DNA from: Burkholderiales bacterium
GTDB lineage: Bacteria; Pseudomonadota; Gammaproteobacteria; Burkholderiales; Usitatibacteraceae
NCBI GenBank assembly: GCA_014378085.1
Contig: JACMOJ010000336.1
Coordinates: forward strand, 1 to 10,690
Length of the DNA stretch: 10,690 nt
Reading direction: 5' to 3'
Both the position numbers and the translations under genes were made by a program. The notes under the pieces were generated by a model, which did no database searches, had not been told where the DNA came from, and saw only the letters and a list, made by a program, of their open reading frames with translations. Positions 1-4,314 of this stretch are shown piece by piece; position 1 is the first letter of the stretch; each line of letters starts with the position of its first letter.

Positions 1-409
1 AATCTGCCGGATGAAAGATGCTGTTTCCACATCCGGCGACGAAGGCGGCAAACATCAAGCCGTGAAAGTTCGGCGCAACCGAGACCAACACACCCGAAAG
101 TGTAAGCAAGCCAATACCCGCAAACAGTACCCGGTCTGCGCCATATCGATCCACCCAAACGCCCGCAATGGCTTGGCCGACACTCGATACCACAAAAAAA
201 ATTGTCATCAGGGTGCCAACACTCGCATACCCGAGCCCAAATTCCGTCATAAAGAATGGGAACAAGGGCGGAAGCATCAGGTGGAAAAAATGCGATGTCC
301 CGTGAGCAAAACCAACCAGCGAAATAATCGTCGCATCGGACCTTAACGTGGCCCTACTCGGAAGGCTCGGTGCTGTGGCTGACGGCGAGGCTGACGGCGA
401 GGCTGACAT
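1..409 (-). CDS. MFS transporter, Fsr-like (5' part, truncated by window edge)
   Basis: Integral inner-membrane secondary transporter of the major facilitator superfamily; the first 136 residues are in the window and the rest lies beyond base 1. The reverse-strand protein starts MSASPSASPSATAPSLPSR and then shows HGTSHFFHLMLPPLFPFF (TM1), a second hydrophobic segment with the MFS loop signature GVWVDRYGADRVLF, a third segment, and GCGNSIFHPAD at the visible end. The SHFFHL and GNS.FHPAD motifs resemble the fosmidomycin-resistance (Fsr) branch of MFS, so it may be a drug or metabolite exporter, but the substrate cannot be read from the sequence. The ATG at 409 is preceded by a purine-rich GGTGGCGGA. 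The first ~19 residues are low complexity, encoded by a 12-bp tandem repeat. It is divergent from the NlpC/P60 gene. Confidence 0.85.
   Translation of the reverse strand, partial: MSASPSASPSATAPSLPSRATLRSDATIISLVGFAHGTSHFFHLMLPPLFPFFMTEFGLGYASVGTLMTIFFVVSSVGQAIAGVWVDRYGADRVLFAGIGLLTLSGVLVSVAPNFHGLMFAAFVAGCGNSIFHPAD
377..407. repeat. 12-bp tandem repeat in MFS gene N-terminus (2.6 copies)
   Basis: The unit GGCTGACGGCGA occurs at 377-388 and 389-400, with a partial copy GGCTGAC at 401-407. On the minus strand it encodes a Ser-Ala-Ser-Pro repeat directly after the start codon. The unit is a multiple of three, so copy-number change would lengthen or shorten the cytoplasmic tail without breaking the frame. 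Confidence 0.75.
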
Positions 410-474
410 TTGGCGTTCCGCCACCGCGAGCGTAACCAAGCACGGTACCGGTCGGGATGGTGAATTGAACACAA

Positions 475-480
475 ATTATA
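475..480 (-). promoter_or_regulatory. candidate -10 box for the MFS gene
   Basis: A perfect TATAAT is read on the minus strand, about 66 bases upstream of the MFS ATG. No good -35 hexamer is found 16-18 bases upstream, so this rests on the -10 match and its position in the divergent intergenic region. Confidence 0.3.
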
Positions 481-531
481 GAGGCATGTTCAATTACGAA
501 GCGTCGCACTGGTAGTTGTGGCACCGCGCAT

Positions 532-595
532 CGTTCCTTTTGGCACAGCGCAGCGTTTCTTTTGGTACAGCGAAGCGCTCTCGTTGTAACGAAGG
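532..595. repeat. 22-bp degenerate tandem repeat upstream of the NlpC/P60 gene
   Basis: Two clear copies, CGTTCCTTTTGGCACAGCG (532-550) and CGTTTCTTTTGGTACAGCG (554-572), match at 17 of 19 positions with a 22-bp period. A third, decayed copy may run over 576-595. They sit just upstream of the TATAAT at 602, between the two divergent genes. Either a short dispersed repeat family or regulator sites on one helical face (22 bp is about two turns) would fit. Confidence 0.6.
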
Positions 596-601
596 CTTGA
601 C

Positions 602-607
602 TATAAT
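602..607 (+). promoter_or_regulatory. -10 box TATAAT immediately before the NlpC/P60 ATG
   Basis: A perfect TATAAT ends seven bases before the A of the ATG at 615. A sigma70 start site is expected about seven bases after the -10, so transcription would begin at or next to the start codon, giving a leaderless message. No strong -35 is seen at normal spacing (bases 579-584 are a poor match). Confidence 0.45.
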
Positions 608-614
608 TGCGAAT

Positions 615-1190
615 ATGATCAAACGTCTAACCAAGCTTGGCCCGATCGTGCGATGCGTCTTTATCGTTGCAATGCTGCTCAACGGCGCACATGCTGGGGT
701 GGTAGTTGCGTCGAATCAGACGCAGCCGCTAGCGGAAGCTGCCGCATCGGCGCCCGTCAATCTGGTCATGCAGGCGTTTGCACTGATCGGGACCAAATAC
801 AAACTGGGCGGTAGCTCGACCGAAACAGGATTCGATTGCTCGGGGTTTATTCGGCACCTGTACAGCCCCGTGCTGGACTTTGCGCTGCCACGCACATCGT
901 TTGAAATGAGCCGCCTCGGCACAAAGGTAGACCACCACGCACTGATGCCCGGCGACCTAGTGTTTTTCAACACGTTGAAACGTTCGTTTTCTCATGTCGG
1001 TATCTACATCGGTGAAGATCGATTCATCCACTCGCCGTCTAAGGGTCGAGCCGTCGAGATCGTCGATATGCGTGAACAGTACTGGCAAAAACGCTTCAAT
1101 GGTGCGCGCCGCTTGTTTGCGGAATCACCTGCAACGCTAATGGGCCCTGAGTGGCCGCCGGAGTCAACTACGGTTTCGACCGGCCAATAA
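615..1190 (+). CDS. secreted NlpC/P60 (C40) peptidoglycan peptidase
   Basis: Predicted periplasmic or exported cysteine peptidase that cleaves peptide stems of peptidoglycan; 191 aa. Residues 1-27 form a signal peptide: basic MIKRLTK, hydrophobic IVRCVFIVAMLL, then NGAHA before the likely cleavage site, with no lipobox. The NlpC/P60 domain spans about 48-168. It has the nucleophile Cys75 in TGFDCSGF, the catalytic His127 in SFSHVGIYIG and a third polar residue His139 in FIHSPSKG, plus the typical MPGDLVFF before the His motif. The reading frame stays open upstream to a TTG at 516, but the signal peptide argues for ATG 615. No Shine-Dalgarno sequence precedes this ATG and a TATAAT lies seven bases upstream, so translation may be leaderless. 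The gene ends one base before a strong hairpin terminator shared with convergent dksA. Similar single-domain C40 peptidases are common in betaproteobacteria; the exact bond cleaved is not readable here. Confidence 0.88.
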   Translation: MIKRLTKLGPIVRCVFIVAMLLNGAHAGVVVASNQTQPLAEAAASAPVNLVMQAFALIGTKYKLGGSSTETGFDCSGFIRHLYSPVLDFALPRTSFEMSRLGTKVDHHALMPGDLVFFNTLKRSFSHVGIYIGEDRFIHSPSKGRAVEIVDMREQYWQKRFNGARRLFAESPATLMGPEWPPESTTVSTGQ

Positions 1191-1221
1191 AAAACGCCGC
1201 ATTCTATGAACGCGGCGTTTT
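1191..1221. terminator. bidirectional intrinsic terminator between NlpC/P60 gene and dksA
   Basis: AAAACGCCGC (1191-1200) pairs perfectly with GCGGCGTTTT (1212-1221) around an 11-base loop. Read on the minus strand the stem runs into a T-rich tract extending past 1191, so it serves dksA best (its stop is about 60 bases upstream). On the plus strand it directly follows the NlpC/P60 stop codon. Confidence 0.88.
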
Positions 1222-1281
1222 AACGTTTCTTGCTGCCGAGCGACGGCGTTTCTTGCTACAGAGCAGCGGCGCTGGCAGCGA

Positions 1282-2454
1282 CTACTCGCCGAACATGCGT
1301 TGCTTCAATTCGCGACGCTCCTGTGCCTCAATACTCAACGTCGCGGTTGGCCTTGCCAATAATCTTGGGATCCCGATTGGCTCGCCGGTTTCTTCGCAGT
1401 AGCCGTAGTCACCTTCATTGATGCGGACAATCGACGCTTCAACCTTTTTCAAAAGCTTACGCTCACGGTCGCGCGCGCGAAGCTCCAAGGCATGCTCTTC
1501 TTCCAGTGTTGCGCGGTCAGCCGGGTCGGGCACGATGGCAAGTTCGCGAAGGTGCTCGGTGGTCTGGCCCGCATTTTCACGCAGCTGTGATTGTAGTTCC
1601 ATCAAGCGTTGCTTAAAAAACGCCCGCTGTTCCTTGGACATGTATTTGTCCTTCGGCTGCTTGAGGATTTCCGCTTCGGACAAATGGCCCTCTACACCAA
1701 CCGTCTTCGGATTAAACGGCAACACGTTGCTCGTGTGCGCCTTGACTGTGAGCGACTTAGGGAGCGCGCGCAGTGGGGCAGTCGTAGTGACTGTTGGTGT
1801 CGATGGCGCGTTGGCGACTAAATTTGGGCGAGACGAATTTTTGCCGACAGGGGTCTTTGGCTTCTCCAATGACGCGGGCACAGATATCGGCGCTTTCCCA
1901 GACTTGACAAGGGGTTTAGCGGCAACCACTGGAGGCGGGGCGACCTTGGTGGTAGATTTTGCAGCGGGCTTTGGCGGTGCAGATTTTGTCGTGGTGCTTT
2001 TTAATGTCACTTTTGGTGGTGCTTTTAAGAGTTTAGAGGGTGTCGGTTTAAGCGGCGCTTTGGTGGGCGCTTTAGCGGGCGCTTTGGTGGCCGCTTTGGT
2101 GGCAGCTTTGGTGGCCACTTTAGAAGGTGCTTTGGTAGTCGCTTTTGGCGCCGGCTTTCCCTTCACGCCTTTGGCGACGGCCTTGACAGCTTTCGCCAGC
2201 ACTTTTGGCGCGGCCTTCGCCTTCTTCATCAGCTTTATCGGCTTCGGTTGCTTTTTCTTTGCTGCGGCTTTGGCGCTCTTGGCCTTCACGATCGTCTTTG
2301 GCTGGGCCGATTTTGCCTTCGTAACAACCTTGCCCTTCGCAACCGGTTTAGCGGGTGCTTTTTTCTTGACAACCTTGATTGCCTTGGTGACCTTTATCGA
2401 TTTCCTGTCTACCTTACCTTTGGTCGCCGTCTTGGCTTTTTTTGCAGTGGCCAA
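1282..2454 (-). CDS. dksA: RNA polymerase-binding transcription factor DksA with long Lys/Ala-rich N-terminal extension
   Basis: DksA inserts a coiled coil into the RNA polymerase secondary channel and, with ppGpp, resets promoter choice during starvation. The DksA core is residues ~258-390: LSEAEIL, then YMSKEQRAFFKQRL starting the coiled coil (~273-345). The acidic tip is PDPADRA (Asp310, Asp313, Ala315, matching the DxxDxA tip of E. coli DksA), followed by LELRARDRERKLLKK. The C-terminal finger is GYCEETGEPIGIPRLLARP then TLSIEAQERRE. Only one of the four zinc cysteines (Cys353) remains, as is usual in alpha/betaproteobacterial DksA. Residues 1-257 are an extension rich in Lys, Ala, Pro and Thr, resembling histone H1 or AlgP tails, with a 4-aa repeat at ~102-134; E. 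coli DksA is 151 aa in total. The start is TTG at 2454, chosen because GAGGAG lies six bases upstream, no ATG or GTG is in frame before the upstream stop, and the MATKK-like beginning suits the family. Confidence 0.88.
   Translation of the reverse strand: MATAKKAKTATKGKVDRKSIKVTKAIKVVKKKAPAKPVAKGKVVTKAKSAQPKTIVKAKSAKAAAKKKQPKPIKLMKKAKAAPKVLAKAVKAVAKGVKGKPAPKATTKAPSKVATKAATKAATKAPAKAPTKAPLKPTPSKLLKAPPKVTLKSTTTKSAPPKPAAKSTTKVAPPPVVAAKPLVKSGKAPISVPASLEKPKTPVGKNSSRPNLVANAPSTPTVTTTAPLRALPKSLTVKAHTSNVLPFNPKTVGVEGHLSEAEILKQPKDKYMSKEQRAFFKQRLMELQSQLRENAGQTTEHLRELAIVPDPADRATLEEEHALELRARDRERKLLKKVEASIVRINEGDYGYCEETGEPIGIPRLLARPTATLSIEAQERRELKQRMFGE
2055..2150. repeat. 12-bp in-frame tandem repeat inside dksA (about 8 degenerate copies)
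   Basis: Successive 12-bp units follow the pattern gcGCTTTggtgg: 2055, 2067, 2079, 2091, 2103, 2115, 2127 and 2139, the last ones more diverged. On the minus strand each unit encodes four residues of the type TKAA/TKAP (residues ~102-134 of DksA). Copy-number change would keep the frame, so the length of the basic tail may vary between strains. Confidence 0.85.
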
Positions 2455-2779
2455 CTTGATCTCCTCAGCTGTTTTTCTTCTTTGTTTGCTACCAGCTGTC
2501 GCTGGCAGCGGAATTCAACGGAATTGCGAAAACGCGTAAGTCTACTGAAACTATAGGCCAAAAACAACGAATCGTTCGCTTATTCCAATTGCTTGAAAGA
2601 TACGCATTTTGGGTTAGCGCGGTTGCACCGGGCGGCGACTGACCAAAGTGTCTGGAACACCGCGTCAACAGTCGCGATTGACCGCAAACCGAACAGCTAA
2701 CAGGAAATCGGGCAACAGCACAATCGCAATCTGCTGCCCAATAGACGGTTTGGCTCAATAGCCTACCCTTCGGGCCCCT
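2455..2779. other. intergenic region between alx and dksA
   Basis: No convincing gene is visible in these 325 bases; the 89-codon open frame on the minus strand (2489-2758) has no recognisable features. On the minus strand a TATAGT at 2550-2555 is a possible -10 box for dksA, about 95 bases before its TTG, without a clear -35. A hairpin at 2710-2739 (GGG plus CAGCA pairing with TGCTG plus CCC, with a 3-base bulge and an 11-base loop) lies ~40-70 bases past the alx stop. It has only a weak T-run after it, so it is a doubtful terminator. The segment starts with the dksA ribosome binding site GAGGAG. Confidence 0.5.
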
Positions 2780-3742
2780 TCAAATGGCCTTCTCTTCACT
2801 CGGTCGTGTAAACCAACTTGCGATGATGGCAATCGTCAAAATTGCGCCGACCACGCCAAGTGACACAAACACGGGGATCTTGAACCAATCTACGATCAAC
2901 ATCTTGGTGCCGACAAATACCAACACCAGCGCGAGCCCGTAGGACAGCAAATGGAAGCGATTGGCGAGGTCCGCCAACAGAAAATACAACGCCCGCAGGC
3001 CGAGGATCGCAAAGATGTTGGATGTCATCACAATGAACGGATCCTCCGTAATGGCAAAAATTGCGGGAATGGAGTCGACCGCGAACACAATATCGGTGAT
3101 GCCGATCATCACCACGACCACAAACAAAGGCGTGAAGTAACGCACCCCGTCTTGAATAATGGAAAATTTCTCGCCGTAAAAGCTGTCGGTTAGCTTGACG
3201 TGCTTGCGGATGAACTTCAGCAGCGGATTTTGGTTCAGGTCAGGTTTGGAATCCGCGAAAATCAGCATCTTCACGCCCGTGGCGAGCAAGAATGCACCGA
3301 AGACATATAGGATCCAGTGGAACTTCGCGACGAGCCAAGCACCGATCAGAATCATGATCACGCGCAGAATAATCGCGCCAATGACGCCGATCACGAGCGC
3401 CCGCCGTTGCTGTTCGGCAGGGACGGCGAAAAACGTGAATATCATGAGGAAGACAAAAATATTGTCCACCGAAAGTGATTTTTCGATCAAGTATCCGGTG
3501 AGAAATTCCGTTGTCTTTAGATTCGCCAATTCCCGTGTAAATGCGCCATCGAGATAGACCCATAGCAAGCCGGCAAATACGAAGGACAGGCAGATCCACA
3601 GAATTGACCAGCCAAGCGCTTCCTTAACAGTGACTTTCTGCCCCACCTTCTTATCGAGTACAACTAGATCGATTGCAAGCGCAATCACCACAAACAGCGC
3701 AAATCCGGACCACATCCAGACGTTGCCAATCGTTTCAAACAT
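2780..3742 (-). CDS. alx: TerC-family membrane protein, Alx-type manganese exporter
   Basis: Inner-membrane protein of the TerC/Alx family, 320 aa, almost the same length as E. coli Alx (321 aa). Family knowledge links Alx to manganese export and the response to alkaline pH or Mn excess. About nine hydrophobic segments are visible. Family motifs include LTGYLIEKSLSVDNIFVF (Asp93), ILYVFGAFLLATGVKM, GITDIVFAVDSIPAIFA (Asp217 and Asp223, conserved acidic residues likely involved in metal handling), DPFIVMTSNIFAILGLR and a final KMLIVD. The frame extends upstream to 3790, but the ATG at 3742 is chosen because AAGGGGAG lies four bases before it and because MFETIGNVWMWSGF aligns with the Alx start. 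The upstream leader of ~270 bases holds a yybP-ykoY manganese riboswitch, which strongly supports the Mn role. It appears monocistronic. Confidence 0.93.
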   Translation of the reverse strand: MFETIGNVWMWSGFALFVVIALAIDLVVLDKKVGQKVTVKEALGWSILWICLSFVFAGLLWVYLDGAFTRELANLKTTEFLTGYLIEKSLSVDNIFVFLMIFTFFAVPAEQQRRALVIGVIGAIILRVIMILIGAWLVAKFHWILYVFGAFLLATGVKMLIFADSKPDLNQNPLLKFIRKHVKLTDSFYGEKFSIIQDGVRYFTPLFVVVVMIGITDIVFAVDSIPAIFAITEDPFIVMTSNIFAILGLRALYFLLADLANRFHLLSYGLALVLVFVGTKMLIVDWFKIPVFVSLGVVGAILTIAIIASWFTRPSEEKAI

Positions 3743-3842
3743 GAAGCTCCCCTTGTTTAGATTGAGTAAATGCCGATGACGGTGCGCCACCTAGACCCTG
3801 CCTAGCCCGCGTTAGCGCGCCAGACCACGTCGCATCCACAAT

Positions 3843-3895
3843 AAAAATCCTGCGAGAGCGGGATCCTTTGCGGCGTCGACTGCGACGTGCAAAGG
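3843..3895 (-). promoter_or_regulatory. expression-platform candidate: anti-P1 hairpin and terminator-like stem
   Basis: Directly after the aptamer, CCTTTGC (3895-3889, the 3' strand of P1) can instead pair with GCAAAGG (3871-3865). An inner CGTCG/CGACG stem with a CAGT loop gives a 12-bp competing hairpin. The AAGG of that second strand also belongs to AAGGATCC (3868-3861), which can pair with GGATTTTT (3850-3843) through a stem with two G-U pairs and an inner GC/GC around TCTC. The structures share bases and cannot all form together. The pairing is seen directly; the regulatory roles are inferred. Confidence 0.5.
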
Positions 3896-4013
3896 TCTCG
3901 TCCATGCCTGAAAACATCAGGCACTGTCCGCACCGGAGTCAAGAGTGACTCGTATTGACGATGCGGGCAATCCGGCTGCCAACCACAGCGGCCGAAACGA
4001 ACTACTCCCCTTT
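3889..4013 (-). promoter_or_regulatory. yybP-ykoY manganese riboswitch aptamer in the alx leader
   Basis: Read on the minus strand, the 5' consensus AAAGGGGAGTAG is at 4013-4002. The internal block CGTCAATACGAG is at 3960-3949, and the 3' consensus CGAGACCTTTGC is at 3900-3889. P1 forms from CAAAGG and CCTTTG. Internal helices are visible: GAGTCA/TGACTC (3936-3951) followed by CCGGTG, CCGCA/TGCGG enclosing it, and a 7-bp stem TGCCTGA/TCAGGCA (3905-3923). The order and spacing match the known yybP-ykoY fold, with the Mn-binding L1 (GGGGAGTAG) and L3 (GAGACC) loops both intact. This family senses Mn2+ and commonly precedes alx and mntP. It lies 147-271 bases upstream of the alx ATG. Confidence 0.95.
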
Positions 4014-4038
4014 GAAGTTGCTTTACGCCGCAAAAGTA

Positions 4039-4070
4039 TCTCTAGCTTGCAACGTATTGCGAGCTAGAGA
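4039..4070. repeat. 32-base hairpin/dyad in the alx-fbpB divergent region
   Basis: TCTCTAGCT (4039-4047) pairs with AGCTAGAGA (4062-4070). After a T-G step, GCAA pairs with TTGC around a CGTA loop, about 14 pairs in all. It has no good T-run on either side (only CTTTTG on the minus side), so it is a poor classical terminator. It sits 26 bases upstream of the aptamer on the alx strand, where its promoter is expected, so an operator or a 5' RNA stabiliser is possible. Confidence 0.6.
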
Positions 4071-4125
4071 CCTGACGTACTGAGGAAAGTTCAACAAGCC
4101 TAATGAATTTTTACGGCATTGTGTT

Positions 4126-4182
4126 TGCGTCACAGCCTTTGCCCCTAACTCACAGTCAGTGACACTCAATGACTGTGACGCA
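4126..4182. repeat. two overlapping inverted repeats upstream of fbpB
   Basis: TGCGTCACAG (4126-4135) is a perfect inverted copy of CTGTGACGCA (4173-4182). CACAGTCA (4151-4158) is a perfect inverted copy of TGACTGTG (4170-4177). The right arms overlap at 4173-4177, so the two stems exclude each other. The location between divergent metal-transport genes suggests regulator sites, but no specific regulator is recognised. Confidence 0.55.
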
Positions 4183-4210
4183 GTCCAACCATTTCCAACG
4201 ATTGACCGAA

Positions 4211-4227
4211 ACAAGAATCATTCTTGT
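4211..4227. promoter_or_regulatory. Fur-box-like palindrome upstream of fbpB
   Basis: ACAAGAATCATTCTTGT is a perfect 8-1-8 palindrome centred on AATCATT, the core of many Fur boxes (compare TGAGAAT-n-ATTCTCA, five of seven matches per half site). It lies between TTGACC (4202-4207) and TAAAAT (4228-4233), a possible promoter with loose spacing of 20, where a bound repressor would block RNA polymerase. The iron-permease gene downstream makes Fur the natural candidate; another dimeric regulator is possible. Confidence 0.55.
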
Positions 4228-4250
4228 TAAAATATTGGCTGGACTTGCCC

Positions 4251-4314
4251 TGAAAGCCCCACAACCTTGAAGCCCCACAACCTTCAAGTCCCACAACCTT
4301 CAAGTCCCAAAACA
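4251..4314. repeat. 16-bp tandem repeat x4 across the fbpB start
   Basis: Four consecutive 16-bp units start at 4251, 4267, 4283 and 4299. The pattern is TTGAAGCCCCACAACC in the second unit and TTCAAGTCCCACAACC in the third; the first and last are slightly diverged. The period is not a multiple of three, so a gain or loss of a unit would shift any reading frame crossing it. This makes the TTG start at 4267 uncertain. Confidence 0.85.

Noticed and set aside
11..346. Plus-strand open frame of 111 codons at the left edge
   Set aside because: It lies antisense to the MFS gene, whose minus-strand translation shows clear transmembrane segments and family motifs.
1224..1257. 11-bp direct repeat CGTTTCTTGCT (1224-1234 and 1247-1257) downstream of dksA
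   Set aside because: It is short, with no dyad or functional context beyond the nearby terminator; could be chance or a small local duplication.
1418..2539. Long plus-strand open frame (373 codons) opposite dksA
   Set aside because: It is the complement of the Lys/Ala-rich repeat region; its Ala/Gly/Phe/Val-rich sequence is what the antisense of such codons gives, and the DksA core on the other strand is unmistakable.
2710..2739. Hairpin as an alx terminator
   Set aside because: The stem is interrupted by a bulge, the loop is 11 bases, and only a short T-rich stretch follows; kept only as a note in the intergenic entry.
2489..2758. Minus-strand open frame of 89 codons between alx and dksA
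   Set aside because: It has no motif and no convincing ribosome site, and it runs over the dksA promoter region.
3735..3917. Small minus-strand open frame upstream of alx (60 codons)
   Set aside because: It overlaps the riboswitch aptamer and expression platform and has no protein features; the RNA explains the sequence better.
4023..4214. Minus-strand open frame of 63 codons in the alx-fbpB gap
   Set aside because: It has no ribosome site and no recognisable protein features, and it coincides with dyad-rich regulatory DNA.
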